From NCBI GenBank assembly GCA_016714005.1, contig JADJOA010000009.1, forward strand, positions 1 to 64,000: 64,000 nt of DNA, given 5' to 3'. Position 1 is the first letter of the stretch. Every line of letters begins with the position of its first letter. This DNA comes from Bacteroidota bacterium. Its GTDB lineage: Bacteria; Bacteroidota; Bacteroidia; AKYH767-A; OLB10. Positions 26,357-36,508 of the stretch are shown here, one piece after another. Under the pieces are notes generated by a model. It had not been told where the DNA came from, did no database searches, and was given only the letters and a program-made list of their open reading frames with translations. The translations under genes and the position numbers were made by a program.

Positions 26357-26756
26357 ATGACAAAAATTGAATCGGAAGAAGCCGTAATAAACAGACCTGC
26401 ATCAGAAATTTATAATTTCCTATCGGACTTTAACAACTTTAAAAGCATAATGCCCGAACAAGTGGTTGACTGGAAAAGTACAGAAAACGATTGCTCTTTT
26501 ACTATTAAAGGTATGGCAAGTTTAGGAATGGAGTTTGAAGAAAAAGTTCCTGCTTCACTCATTAAAATAAAACAAAAAGGAAAAGCTCCTTTTGATTTCA
26601 CCATTCATTGCATGTTGGATCAGGCGACTGAAAACAGCACCAAACTTAAACTTGCAATGGATGCTGATCTTAATCCTTTTTTTGAAAATGATGGCTGAAA
26701 AACCATTGAAAAAATTTTTAGACACATTGGTTGCAGGCTATCAAAAAATTAATTGA
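26357..26756 (+). CDS. SRPBCC (START-like) family protein (frameshifted at the end)
   Basis: EEAVINRPASEIYNFLSDFN at the N-terminus, followed by strands such as CSFTIKGMASLGMEFEEKVP and KLKLAMDADLNPFF, is the START-like fold with a hydrophobic pocket. A break at about 26690 precedes the final helix MMAEKPLKKFLDTLVAGYQK, which ends at 26756. About 132 residues. Ligand unknown. It is commonly found next to pyrE in Bacteroidota and is probably co-transcribed. Confidence 0.8.
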
Positions 26757-26761
26757 TAGAG

Positions 26762-27508
26762 TCAATTAAAGACGTATTCAATCTCTTTGATGTCGGGAAA
26801 AATAATTTCGCCAGTTGCTTTTTCAACCATAAGCCTTCCGTTGTTATCAACTCCGCGAATGTATCCATGAATAAAATTTCCTCTAAATTTGAAGTTTCGC
26901 ATTTCATCCAAACCAAATAGCCGCTGGTGGTATGTTTCTTTAATGGCACTCGCATTATTGTTTTTTAAGGCTTCATACCAATAAAAAATTTTGCTACGTA
27001 ATTCAAGCGCTTCCTGTTGAGGCGAAAAAGTTAGCCCGCTTAATATGTATAATGAAGTAACATTTAGCAATGATTCATCAAACTTTTCCTGATTTAGATT
27101 AACACCTATGCCTGCAATGCACCACGACAGGTTATTGGTCCTGAAAGTATTTTCAATTAAAATGCCTGCGACTTTTTTTGTCCCACATAAAATATCATTC
27201 GGCCATTTGATATTTACCCGCGCATCTGCTCTAATAACAATATAATCATACACTCCCAAAGCTATGCACATATTCAGTAAAAAAACATCCTTTACATTCA
27301 ACCAATCAGGTTTTAGTATCAGGCTCATTAATAAGTTCTCTCCCTTTTTGCTTTGCCAATTATTCCCCCTTTGCCCCCTCCCTTTGGTCTGAAAATTTGT
27401 AATTATAAGTGTGCCATCAGTGGCATCCCCATTCGCAATAAGATTGGAAGCAACATAGTTTGTTGAGGTGGTTTCATCAAAAAAAATAACCGGCTGAGAG
27501 GTGAACAT
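26762..27508 (-). CDS. birA: Biotin-[acetyl-CoA-carboxylase] ligase, 248 aa
   Basis: An intact catalytic domain without the N-terminal DNA-binding domain, so a pure ligase. The biotinyl-AMP loop is TKGRGQRGNNWQSKKGENLL, followed by VNIKWPNDILCGTKKVAGIL. The small C-terminal domain ends IEYVFN. It attaches biotin to carboxylase carrier proteins in the cytoplasm. It is transcribed away from rsfS, the two starts lying 81 bases apart with a -7 box at 27545 for the latter. Confidence 0.92.
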   Translation of the reverse strand: MFTSQPVIFFDETTSTNYVASNLIANGDATDGTLIITNFQTKGRGQRGNNWQSKKGENLLMSLILKPDWLNVKDVFLLNMCIALGVYDYIVIRADARVNIKWPNDILCGTKKVAGILIENTFRTNNLSWCIAGIGVNLNQEKFDESLLNVTSLYILSGLTFSPQQEALELRSKIFYWYEALKNNNASAIKETYHQRLFGLDEMRNFKFRGNFIHGYIRGVDNNGRLMVEKATGEIIFPDIKEIEYVFN

Positions 27509-27544
27509 ATCCTGATTTTAGCTCTGTTTTAAACAAAAAAAGCC

Positions 27545-27552
27545 TATTTTTG
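27545..27552 (+). promoter_or_regulatory. -7 box for rsfS (TATTTTTG)
   Basis: TATTTTTG matches TAnnTTTG exactly and lies 37 bases before the probable TTG start of rsfS. No exact TTTG at -33. Confidence 0.35.
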
Positions 27553-27588
27553 TAATGGTATAAAAGTATTATTTAATTAAAAGTAACA

Positions 27589-28085
27589 TTGGCAAAAACA
27601 AAAGCAAAAGAAAAGAAACCTGCAATAAAAAAAAACAAGCATTAAAGCTGCTCCGAAAAAAGCGGCAAAGGAGTTAGCCCTAAATCAAAAACATCAATAA
27701 AGAGCACAACAAAAAAAAGCGGTAAAGAAAAATACCTCTCCATCATTAGTTGATATTGTTGTTTTTGGAATGGAAGAAAAAAAAAGCCAAAGACATTACG
27801 GTTCTTGACCTACGTAATACCGGTAACTCTGTTGCCGATTTTTTGTGATCTGCCATGCCGATTCGAGAGTACAAGTAGAGGCAATAGCAAATTCTGTTAT
27901 TGAAGAAGTAGAAAAAAATCAAAAGAAAAATTAAAGGCGAAAGAAGGTAAGCAAAATGCTGAATGGATAATTTTAGATTACTTTAACGTTGTAGCACATA
28001 TATTTATAAAAGAAAAAGAGAATTTTACAACATTGAAAAGTTATGGGCTGATGCCGAAGTTTACCTAAAAGCGGTAAGCAACTAA
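27589..28085 (+). CDS. rsfS: Ribosome silencing factor RsfS/Iojap (several frameshifts)
   Basis: Probable TTG start at 27589 followed by a very lysine-rich leader. Pieces in successive frames give GMEEKKAKDITVLDLRNTGN, CHADSRVQVEAIANSVIEEV, NAEWIILDYFNVVAHIF and ADAEVYLKAVSN. These are the RsfS core; it binds L14 and blocks subunit joining in starvation. Three or more breaks lie in A runs. It stands 56 bases before ftsH, a usual Bacteroidota neighbour. Confidence 0.8.
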
Positions 28086-28141
28086 CTGACAATTTGTACA
28101 TGGCATAACTGTTGACAAAGGATAAGCAAACCAAAATAAAA

Positions 28142-30247
28142 ATGGCTGAAGAACAAAAAGGGGACGATAAAAAGAAGAACAATTCTAATGGAAAAGGACC
28201 CAAACCGCCCGGTAAGGGATTTAATTTTAATTTTTCATGGGTATATGGTATAGTGTTTTTACTGATACTGGCAATTTATGTTTCTGACGATTTTGGTAAT
28301 AAGCCACGTCTGACAAGTTGGAATGAGTTGGACAAGAACATGCTTGCAACCCATGATGTTGATAAAATTGAAATTGTTAACCGTGAGCGTGCTGAAGTTT
28401 ATATTAAACGCGATAAACTACAACAGGAAAAGTATAAAGCAGTTGCCACAAAAACATTTGGCAATGGTGTAAACGAAGGACCGCATTATTACATGCCCAT
28501 TGGCGATGTAGGAAATTTTGAATCGCGTGTTGATCAAATTCAAAAAGATTTTCCCGAAAACGAAAAAGTTACGGTTACTTACAACAATAACCCAACTTCT
28601 ATATGGGAAAATATTTTTATTACACTTTTGCCATTCATCATAATACTTGGCTTGTGGATTTTTATTATGCGTAGAATGGGTGGTGGTGCACCAGGTTCTC
28701 AAATTTTTAATATCGGAAAATCAAAAGCGCAGTTGTTTGATAAAGACCTGCACGTAAAAGTTACATTTAACGATGTTGCCGGATTAGAAGAGGCAAAAGT
28801 TGAGGTAATGGAGATAGTTGACTTTTTAAAAAATCCCAAAAAATATACTCAGCTTGGAGGAAAAATTCCAAGGGGTGCATTGCTCGTTGGTCCTCCGGGT
28901 ACCGGCAAAACATTACTTGCAAAAGCTGTTGCTGGTGAGGCGCAGGTTCCGTTCTTCTCGCTTTCAGGTTCCGATTTTGTGGAGATGTTTGTTGGTGTAG
29001 GTGCATCGCGTGTAAGAGATTTATTCCGCCAGGCAAAAGAAAAAGCACCTTCAATTATTTTTATTGATGAGATTGATGCAATAGGAAGAGCTCGCGGTAA
29101 ATCGCCTTCGTTTAGTGCTAATGATGAAAGAGAAAGTACATTAAACCAATTGCTTACGGAGATGGATGGCTTTGGCAGCAACACCGGTGTTATAATTGTT
29201 GCAGCAACTAATCGTGCAGATATTTTGGATCGTGCATTGTTACGCCCTGGTAGGTTTGACAGGCAGATATATGTTGAACTACCTGATATGAACGGAAGAA
29301 AAGAAATTTTTAAAGTTCACACAAAAGGATTGAAAGTGGATGCTACTGTTGATATTGATTTTCTGGCAAAACAAACTCCAGGTTTTTCTGGTGCGGATAT
29401 CGCAAACCTTTGTAACGAAGCAGCTTTAATTGCTGCAAGGAGAAATAAAGTTGCCGTTGGAAAAGAAGATTTTTTAGCCGCTGTTGACAGGATTATTGGT
29501 GGGCTTGAAAAGAAAAATAAAATTATTACCAAGCACGAAAAGGAAGTTATTGCATACCATGAATCGGGACATGCTACGGTAAGTTGGATGTTGCAATATG
29601 CGCACCCATTAGTTAAGGTTACAATTGTGCCTCGAGGAAATTCATTAGGTGCTGCATGGTACTTGCCTGAAGAACGTCAACTCACAACCAAAGAGCAAAT
29701 ATTGGATGAGATGTGCGCTGCGCTTGGTGGAAGGGCTGCAGAAGATATTGTTTTTGGAAGCGTGAGCACGGGAGCATTAAGCGATTTGGAAAAAATAACG
29801 AAGCAGGCTTATGCAAGCATTGCCATTTTTGGTTTAAATGAAAAGATTGGAAATGTAAGTTATTACGACTCCAGCGGCCAACAAGACTATAGCTTTACAA
29901 AACCATATTCTGAAAAAACTGCTCAGATAATAGACGAGGAAGTAAAGAAGTTGATAGAAGAAGCTTACGTTAGAACTAAAAAACTTTTAGTAGAGAACAG
30001 GGAAAAATTAGATGACCTTGCGAAAAGATTATTAGAACGAGAGGTTATTTTTAAAGAAGATTTGGAAGAAATTTTTGGCAACCGCCAGTGGGAAGAGAGC
30101 GAAAAAGCAACTTTTAACAGCACACTTTTGGGAGAAGAGAAAGGCAACGGAGTTCCTAAATCTTCTGCCGAAACACCAATGCCAGACCAGACTGCGCCTG
30201 CGTCAGATAAACAGGAAAATAATCCTGTTGTAAAAATTGAAGGGTAA
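28142..30247 (+). CDS. ftsH: ATP-dependent zinc metalloprotease FtsH, 701 aa
   Basis: Start at ATG 28142 (MAEEQKGDDKKK); the TTG ten codons upstream is less likely. Two membrane helices flank a periplasmic domain (WVYGIVFLLILAIYV and IFITLLPFIIILGLWIFIM). The AAA domain has GPPGTGKT (Walker A), SIIFIDEIDAIGR (Walker B) and the second region of homology ATNRADILDRALLRPGRFDR. The zinc site is AYHESGHA. It degrades membrane and regulatory proteins as an inner-membrane hexamer. Intact. Confidence 0.96.
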   Translation: MAEEQKGDDKKKNNSNGKGPKPPGKGFNFNFSWVYGIVFLLILAIYVSDDFGNKPRLTSWNELDKNMLATHDVDKIEIVNRERAEVYIKRDKLQQEKYKAVATKTFGNGVNEGPHYYMPIGDVGNFESRVDQIQKDFPENEKVTVTYNNNPTSIWENIFITLLPFIIILGLWIFIMRRMGGGAPGSQIFNIGKSKAQLFDKDLHVKVTFNDVAGLEEAKVEVMEIVDFLKNPKKYTQLGGKIPRGALLVGPPGTGKTLLAKAVAGEAQVPFFSLSGSDFVEMFVGVGASRVRDLFRQAKEKAPSIIFIDEIDAIGRARGKSPSFSANDERESTLNQLLTEMDGFGSNTGVIIVAATNRADILDRALLRPGRFDRQIYVELPDMNGRKEIFKVHTKGLKVDATVDIDFLAKQTPGFSGADIANLCNEAALIAARRNKVAVGKEDFLAAVDRIIGGLEKKNKIITKHEKEVIAYHESGHATVSWMLQYAHPLVKVTIVPRGNSLGAAWYLPEERQLTTKEQILDEMCAALGGRAAEDIVFGSVSTGALSDLEKITKQAYASIAIFGLNEKIGNVSYYDSSGQQDYSFTKPYSEKTAQIIDEEVKKLIEEAYVRTKKLLVENREKLDDLAKRLLEREVIFKEDLEEIFGNRQWEESEKATFNSTLLGEEKGNGVPKSSAETPMPDQTAPASDKQENNPVVKIEG

Positions 30248-30275
30248 CACACTTTCTCTTTTTTAATCAGGTAGT

Positions 30276-30844
30276 ATGCAGGAAAGCACTAACAGAGAAA
30301 AAGTATTAAAAAAATACGAGCTGCTCTGTTGCACAAAACTCCTAATCCTTATCCTAATTTAGATTTTGAAAAAAATGTTTTTGTTGTAAGTGATGTACCT
30401 GCTGAACTTGTTTTTGCAGAAAAGTTTCAGAAACTCGGTGGGCTATTAGTGATTTGCGAAACCAAAAACGAAATTATTGAATCGCTGGCTGCCATAAGCC
30501 GGGAAAATAATTGGACGGAAGTTTTTTGTGTTGACAAAAATATTTCTTCGATGCTTGATGAAATAAATTTTCCTCACCAATCTATTTTTGATATACAGGA
30601 GGATAAGAATGTGCAGGCAGCAATTATTCCGGCTGAGGCATTGATTGCTAATGCAGGCATGGCAGTAATAAATATAGGCAAAGAGCATGGCAGATTATTG
30701 CCTGCAATAGCAGAGAACCTTCTAATCATTTGTGATGCGGCAAAAATTAATGATGATTTAAAAACATTTTTTGCAACCACAAAAGCAACATATAACGGCA
30801 ATCACCCATCAGGTTTTTTACTTTATATCACCGGCTGCAACTAA
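30276..30844 (+). CDS. LUD domain (LutC/YkgG-like) protein, frameshifted and 3'-truncated
   Basis: ATG at 30276 (MQESTNREKVLKK), with one A missing from the run at 30309-30314, after which the frame reads HKTPNPYPNLDFEKNVFVVS. The core has AAIIPAEALIANAGMAVINI and KEHGRLLPAIAENLLIIC, as in the lactate-utilisation domain. The conserved end (an ITGPS-like strand, TADIE, then a GxHGP segment) is lost after LLYITGCN, about 25 residues short. Its 3' end overlaps the convergent gene at 30818. Confidence 0.72.
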
Positions 30845-31428
30845 AATAATGTTGCCATCAGGCGAAAAAGTTGCATCGGCAATATTTAAAAAAATGTATT
30901 TGGTAATGTTAATGAATGATGGAGAGTTACAAAGTTGAAATTTTTCAGACCAATTTCTCCCCACCCAACTCTCTTTAATGTTTACCAGCCATTTATTTTC
31001 AAGCTCTTGTTTGGTTGTAATGAGGTTGTTGTAAATTTTGTTTCTAGAGAAATATGGTTGCCTTCTAACAACTTTTTGAGCTTAGTGAAATGCGAAATTT
31101 GGTTTTGGTTTTTTTGGTTGTAAACCACATTAAACCTGTTGAATAGGTTTACGCTAAATCTCTTTTCAATTTCCCTAATAAAGTGAACGGATTTATCAAT
31201 AGAGCAACCGCTTGCATCGTTATAAGATTCATCAACACCAATAACTAAAAACAAATTGTGAAAAACTTTGAAGCTTGCTTTAAGTGTTTGCTGGTGGGCA
31301 GTCCATTGTTCAATAAATAACTTTCCGTGATCATTGATTTGAGAAATTTCTTCTTCCGAAAATTTTCTATCAGCCTGGTAAATCCAAATGCGGGCACTAT
31401 CGGGTAATGATTCAAATGGTATATACAT
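30818..31428 (-). CDS. ABC-ATPase-like conserved Bacteroidota protein (frameshifted, odd C-terminus)
   Basis: Starts MYIPFESLPDSARIWIYQAD and has FLVIGVDESYNDASGCSIDK, a widely conserved Bacteroidota family often mislabelled as ABC transporter ATPase although no Walker motif is seen. A break at about 31005-31020 leads to LENKWLVNIKESWVGRNW, normally near the end of the family. Here the frame runs on for some 40 residues and finishes with ADATFSPDGNIILVAAGDIK, which looks like a WD40 strand. The tail may come from another gene. Confidence 0.6.
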
Positions 31429-31429
31429 T

Positions 31430-33679
31430 TTATTGTGCGTCTATGCGTGTTACAGAAAGTATTCCATTGAGCGATTGCAGTTTTTTCATTAGCTTTCGTA
31501 AGTGCTCTGTATCCTGTACGAATAACATGATGGTTCCGTCAAACAATCCCTCGTTGCTATCAATACTAATAGAGCGCATGTTTACTTTCAGTTCGCTTGA
31601 AATAATTTTAGTAATATTATTTACAACCCCCACCTCATCCACTCCACGAATTCTGACACCGGCAAGAAAGGATATTTGCTGTTGTCCTGTCCATTTTGCT
31701 TTTACAATTCTGTAACCATAATTGCTCATTAACTGAATTGCGTTGGGGCAACTTACGCGGTGTATTTTTATTCCATCATGTATAGTTATAAAGCCAAACA
31801 CATCATCACCAGGAATAGGATTGCAGCAAGGAGATAACTTGTAATCAATCTTATCCAAATTCTCACCTAACACCAGCATATCGCTTGATCCGCGCACACT
31901 TTTAACCATTTCCTCCAACGAGGGTTGCTCTCCTTTGTGATGTGCTTTTTGTACTTGTGATTCTTTAGATTCTATTGCATCACGTAAAGATTTTAAATCA
32001 AGCGTATCGATAGCTATCCGGTAATAAAACTCCTGTGAACTTGGCACTTTGTAGTAAAGCAAAATATCATTCATATTAAGCGAAGCCTCAGCTACTTTTA
32101 AATGCCTAAGTTTTCGGAGAAATATCTCTTTGCCCTCGTCAGCCAAAAATTTCTTCTCTTCCTTTAGCGCAGCTTTTATTTTTGACTTTGCCTTTGCGGT
32201 TATAATAAAACTCAGCCAATCTTCTTTTGGAGATTGTTTCTCGGAAGTAAGAATCTCTACCTGATCCCCACTTTGTAATTTGTGACTTATGGGTACTAAA
32301 CGGTGATTGATTTTTGCACCAATACATTTGCTTCCAACGGCTGAGTGTATTTCGTAAGCAAAATCCAGAGCAGTGCTGCCAACAGGCAAGGTTTTTAATT
32401 CGCCCTTTGGTGTAAACACAAAAATTTCTTCAGCAAAAAGATTGAGTTTAAACTCATCAATAAAATCCAAAGCATTGCTCTCAGGGTTTTCGAGCATCTC
32501 CCTGATTTTATTTAACCATTCATCTAAAGCGCTTTCTGCACCTGTAGATGATTCTTTGTATTTCCAATGCGCTGCAAAACCTTTCTCTGCAATTTCATTC
32601 ATACGCAAACTTCTTATCTGCACTTCCACCCACTTACCTGTATCACTCATAACAGTTGTGTGCAATGCTTCGTAACCATTTGATTTGGGCGTAGAAATCC
32701 AATCGCGCAAACGGTCGGGGTTGGGAACATATGAATCGGTAACTATGGAATACACATGCCAGCAATCTGCTTTTTCGTTGTGCTGCTCTGTGTCTATGAT
32801 TATTCTGATGGCAAACAAATCGTAAATCTCTTCAAAGCTTACGCCTTGCCTTTTCATTTTATTCCAAATACTGTTGATTGATTTTGGTCTGCCTTTTATT
32901 TCAAAATTGAACCCTTGCTTTTTTAATTCGTCTTTTATTGGCTGCACAAACTCGGCAATAAATTTGTCGCGTTCCTTTTTACTCTCCTGTAATTTGTCGG
33001 CAAGTGTTTTATAAACTTCGGGCTCGGTAAATTTTAAAGCCAAATCATCAAGCTCAGTTTTAATATTATATAAACCAAGTCTGTGAGCAAGCGGTGCGTA
33101 TAGGTATGCCGTTTCACTTGCAATTTTAAGTTGCTTTTCGCGCGCCATGCTTGATAAGGTACGCATGTTGTGCAAACGGTCGGCAAGTTTTATAAGTATT
33201 ACCCTTACATCATCAGAAAGTGTGAGCAACATTTTTCTGAAGTTTTCTGCCTGCAATGATGATGAATGATCAAATACACCGGAAATTTTGGTAAGTCCAT
33301 CAATGATGGTGGCGCATTTTTTACCAAACATTCCTTCCACATCTTCTAATGTAAGGTGCGTGTCTTCTACCGTATCGTGCAATAAGGCACAAACAATAGC
33401 GGTGGTGCCCAAACCAATTTCCTCGGCAACTATTTGTGCCACGGCAATGGGATGATAGATATATGGCTCGCCCGATTTTCTGCGCATTTCTTTATGCGCT
33501 TCCAATGCAGTGTTAAATGCAAGACGAATAAGTTTTTTATCGCCTGTGTGCATGTTTGGTTTGCATGCTTTTAAAAGCGCACGGTAACGTTTAAGAATTT
33601 CGTTTTTTTCTTCTTCGCTGCCGGGTTTTATTTTGATGATTGGTGCATCATCATTTAATGCCATTCTTTTTTCGATCAA
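31430..33679 (-). CDS. relA: Bifunctional (p)ppGpp synthetase/hydrolase RelA/SpoT, 749 aa
   Basis: An intact Rel protein. The HD hydrolase has YIYHPIAVAQIVAEEIG and CALLHDTVEDT near residues 75-105. The synthetase segment includes GRPKSINSIWNKMKRQG and TPKSNGYEALHTTV. The TGS domain begins EEIFVFTPKGELKTLPVGST. The conserved cysteine domain is KLSPCCNPIPGDDVFGF, and a C-terminal ACT domain follows. It sets the alarmone level on amino-acid starvation. Both catalytic halves keep their key residues, so it is probably bifunctional. The start may be residue 6 (MALNDDAP). Confidence 0.94.
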   Translation of the reverse strand: MIEKRMALNDDAPIIKIKPGSEEEKNEILKRYRALLKACKPNMHTGDKKLIRLAFNTALEAHKEMRRKSGEPYIYHPIAVAQIVAEEIGLGTTAIVCALLHDTVEDTHLTLEDVEGMFGKKCATIIDGLTKISGVFDHSSSLQAENFRKMLLTLSDDVRVILIKLADRLHNMRTLSSMAREKQLKIASETAYLYAPLAHRLGLYNIKTELDDLALKFTEPEVYKTLADKLQESKKERDKFIAEFVQPIKDELKKQGFNFEIKGRPKSINSIWNKMKRQGVSFEEIYDLFAIRIIIDTEQHNEKADCWHVYSIVTDSYVPNPDRLRDWISTPKSNGYEALHTTVMSDTGKWVEVQIRSLRMNEIAEKGFAAHWKYKESSTGAESALDEWLNKIREMLENPESNALDFIDEFKLNLFAEEIFVFTPKGELKTLPVGSTALDFAYEIHSAVGSKCIGAKINHRLVPISHKLQSGDQVEILTSEKQSPKEDWLSFIITAKAKSKIKAALKEEKKFLADEGKEIFLRKLRHLKVAEASLNMNDILLYYKVPSSQEFYYRIAIDTLDLKSLRDAIESKESQVQKAHHKGEQPSLEEMVKSVRGSSDMLVLGENLDKIDYKLSPCCNPIPGDDVFGFITIHDGIKIHRVSCPNAIQLMSNYGYRIVKAKWTGQQQISFLAGVRIRGVDEVGVVNNITKIISSELKVNMRSISIDSNEGLFDGTIMLFVQDTEHLRKLMKKLQSLNGILSVTRIDAQ

Positions 33680-33766
33680 TTTATTACTTGACTAAGCGTT
33701 TGATTTTTGACTTTACTAAATTACAGATTTGTTTATTTAATTAAGATAAACGACACAAAAATAGAT

Positions 33767-34031
33767 TCAAATAATAAAATAAATTCTGTTCATCACCTTT
33801 TTAATGAAAGGTGCCAAATAAAGAATTGAAGTGATACCATTACATATGTAATAAACCACTAGCGCATCCATATAAAGATAAATCTGCGAGTAAAACCGTA
33901 ATTGACCAAAAATTAAGAACGAGTGTAACAAAAAAAATTGTCCCAGCACTCATAAAAAATGCAAACTTAAAGTTTGAAGAAGATGTACCCAAGCAAAAAG
34001 GGGAAGCCATCAGGGGTGTTTCTTTATGCAA
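33767..34031 (-). other. Possible small membrane protein (frameshifted)
   Basis: Two overlapping minus-strand frames join to about 88 residues: MHKETPLMASPFCLG, a helix FAFFMSAGTIFFVTLVLNF, then VVYYICNGITSILYLAPFI and KKVMNRIYFII. Up to three membrane helices are suggested. No family recognised, and the reading depends on one assumed missing base at about 33860-33880. Confidence 0.3.
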
Positions 34032-34229
34032 AAAAAATTAAAAAAATGCTAAAACCTTGCATCCGCTTACTACGTATTTGTAGTAGGAGGTGAAATTAAT
34101 ATAAGAGATGAGCTAATGAGTTTAACAGGTGATTTTAACTTTTGAGTTAAACTTTTCTTACAACAGCATTATTTCAAAATTGACGTTAAAGCATGATTAT
34201 TGAGAACACAGGTATAAAAAAAATATATC

Positions 34230-34403
34230 ATGCAAACGGACTCAAACATTACTTACAATCACATGCAGGAGGAAAAAAGTGTTTCATCAAAATATTTTAA
34301 AATGAGCGGGAGCTTTAGAAAGCAAACAGCAACTTTATTTTTAGTTGAAGAATTATTGGTGGTAGGTATGCTTTGCGGTTTAATTTACCTGTTTGTTCAA
34401 TAA
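34230..34403 (+). CDS. Small membrane protein, 57 aa
   Basis: MQTDSNITYNHMQEEKSVSS, then a basic stretch KMSGSFRKQTATLF and one hydrophobic helix (LVEELLVVGMLCGLIYLFVQ) at the very end, a tail-anchored layout. It stands alone, with no gene for about 200 bases before it, and is convergent with the coiled-coil gene 6 bases downstream. Function unknown. Confidence 0.4.
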   Translation: MQTDSNITYNHMQEEKSVSSKYFKMSGSFRKQTATLFLVEELLVVGMLCGLIYLFVQ

Positions 34404-34409
34404 ACAATT

Positions 34410-34787
34410 TCAGTTGAAGATTTCTTTTTGGGTGAACGCATGAAAAGATTCTCTCAACTCTTTAAACCCTTTTTCGAACTGCGTTAATTTCTCTTTTTCC
34501 TCGAGATGCAGTTCAGCTAAATTTTCAAGAGGACTTTTGGAACTGCTTTCAATCCTGTTTTCGTGTTGTTTAAAATCGTGGCGCATTACATCCAATGTTT
34601 CAGCCTGAATGATGAACTGGTTTTGAAAATGCTCAACCTGTACAAAATCAATTTCAGAGCTTTTTCCCTTCACAAAATCATCTAATTCATTTGTTAGCGC
34701 TTTAATTTCCATTTTGTAGAAATTAATTTTTCCTTGCCACTCTTTGTGGTCGGCAAGCATTTCGATGAGTTGATGGCGTGTGTGCAT
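34410..34787 (-). CDS. Coiled-coil protein of unknown function, 125 aa
   Basis: MHTRHQLIEMLADHKEWQGK followed by almost continuous heptad-type helix (EIKALTNELDDFVKGK, LHLEEKEKLTQFEKGFKEL). No signal peptide or membrane segment, so probably cytoplasmic and oligomeric. It begins 18 bases after the stop of the T9SS gene upstream on the same strand. Confidence 0.6.
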   Translation of the reverse strand: MHTRHQLIEMLADHKEWQGKINFYKMEIKALTNELDDFVKGKSSEIDFVQVEHFQNQFIIQAETLDVMRHDFKQHENRIESSSKSPLENLAELHLEEKEKLTQFEKGFKELRESFHAFTQKEIFN

Positions 34788-34805
34788 GGTGTTTGTTTTT
34801 GATTT

Positions 34806-36245
34806 CTACTTTATAATTTTTACGCTATGAGTTTTTCCATCTACGGTTAAACCGACTATGTAAACTCCTTTGGGTTTATTCTTTAATGAAATTCGTTTAT
34901 CTGAATGCGAATTTAATTTGAAGCTGAATTTTGCAATTAGTTCTCCGTTAGCGTCAAATAATTTAATTTGTGAAAGTGAATTAGCCAATGGGTTATTTGC
35001 AGAGATTATCATTTCTTCCATATTACTATCATAATTAATGGTAACTCCTTTAATATAAGTAAAACTTAAAACAGAAGTTATAACAATTACGTTGGAGCCT
35101 GATGAGCAATTATTACTATCAGATATAAGGCAGAAGTACTGCCCCGCCTGTGTTGGTACATAGGTTTGTGATGTAGCGCCCGCAATTGCTACAATGCCTA
35201 TATACCATTGGTAAGAATAAGCAGGCGAACAAATTAAAGTATCGTTGCTTTGTGTGATGGTGGGTTGCGTTGGTCTGGGATGAACCGTAATAAATGATGT
35301 ATAGGTTGTAGTCCCGCTTCCGCTTACATTGCTTACGGTAAGTGTTACGGGATAGGTACCGTAATTCAGGTAACAAACTTGCGAATGGTTTTGCAGGTTT
35401 GATGTATCGGGCTGGCCCCCCGGTAAAGACCATGCCCATGACGTTGGCGTATTGGTAGAAAGATCAGTAAAACCAATGCATGATGTTTCGCAAAGGACAG
35501 AATCGGATGCAGAAAAAATAGCGACAGGCAAATTAGCCGGTAAAGAAGAAAGTTCAATATCATCAACTGCAAAAGAAGGGTCGGTGCCCGCGTTTGCATT
35601 ATTTTTCCAGCGCAATCCTATTTTTAAATTTGAAATATTATCGCATGTAGTAGGTAAGTTAAAAGTATAATCAGTCCATGTTCCCTGACCGCTTCCGCAA
35701 ATAGCAGTCTTTGCTGGATTGGATAGCAATAACCAGGTTAATCCTGCATCTACACTATATTCAACCGTTGCATCATCATTAGCGCCTTGCCCGTTTTCTA
35801 TATAACGGAAGTTTAAAATAATGCCGGTTTTTCCTAAAGTATTAATTACGGGAGATTGTACTCTTTTATCTGTAGTGGGGTCTTCGCCTAATAAAATTGG
35901 ACCAGCATTATAAGTAGCACCACAATCGCCATTAGGGCAAACGAGGCAAAGAGTGCAAGGAACGCTTCCCACATGCAGCGTTGCATTGTTTCCGCAACCT
36001 GCACCGCAAGCACCGGTGGCTTCGCCATTTTCTGAACAACTGATAAACCAATCGTTAGCCACGTTGCCATTGGTGCCTGTTTGAGTAACGCTCCATGTTC
36101 CGTTGGCAGATGAGTATCCATCAGCTATGCAATTAGCTGTACATCCGTTATTAAAATTTTCTGCCCAGAATACAACGGGTTGTGCTTTAAGAAAGCATAA
36201 TTGGATTAAAAAAAGGCATGTAGTTAAAAGATAACTTTTAGGCAT
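34806..36245 (-). CDS. T9SS type A secreted protein with PKD-like domain, 479 aa
   Basis: Intact. Signal peptide MPKSYLLTTCLFLIQLCFLK. The N-terminal half is a jelly-roll-like segment (VFWAENFNNGCTANCIADGY, GLRWKNNANAGTDPSFAVDD) seen in surface proteins. A PKD-like domain follows (CIGFTDLSTNTPTSWAWSLP to YPVTLTVSNVSG) and an Ig-like part (SYQWYIGIVAIAGATSQTYV). A sorting domain ending KGVYIVGLTVDGKTHSVKI directs it through T9SS. An adhesin or structural surface role is likely but not shown. Confidence 0.82.
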   Translation of the reverse strand: MPKSYLLTTCLFLIQLCFLKAQPVVFWAENFNNGCTANCIADGYSSANGTWSVTQTGTNGNVANDWFISCSENGEATGACGAGCGNNATLHVGSVPCTLCLVCPNGDCGATYNAGPILLGEDPTTDKRVQSPVINTLGKTGIILNFRYIENGQGANDDATVEYSVDAGLTWLLLSNPAKTAICGSGQGTWTDYTFNLPTTCDNISNLKIGLRWKNNANAGTDPSFAVDDIELSSLPANLPVAIFSASDSVLCETSCIGFTDLSTNTPTSWAWSLPGGQPDTSNLQNHSQVCYLNYGTYPVTLTVSNVSGSGTTTYTSFITVHPRPTQPTITQSNDTLICSPAYSYQWYIGIVAIAGATSQTYVPTQAGQYFCLISDSNNCSSGSNVIVITSVLSFTYIKGVTINYDSNMEEMIISANNPLANSLSQIKLFDANGELIAKFSFKLNSHSDKRISLKNKPKGVYIVGLTVDGKTHSVKIIK

Positions 36246-36508
36246 AGGTGAAATGTTGAGTGGTATAAATGTAATAATTTATCAAATACAAGAAAAACAC
36301 TTTACTTTTTTTGAAATCTTACACATTTTAAGTCAACAAGTTTTATTTTTTTACTAAGCGGTATTAGAGGTAAACAGCATAAATCTACCCGCAATAATAG
36401 TATCCCTAACGGCATAATCTTACAATTGTAATGTAAATAGCCAAAAGCTGATGGCAGCAACTCTTTTCGGTTGGAGTTTTGTAATTGTAGGTGCAAAACA
36501 ACAACACA

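Noticed and set aside
28112..28141. TTG at 28112 as the ftsH start
   Set aside because: An ATG at 28142 gives a normal FtsH N-terminus; the extra ten codons are lysine-rich and unlike the family.
35119..35599. Minus-strand open frames inside the T9SS/PKD gene
   Set aside because: Shadows of the intact 479-aa gene in the other frames.
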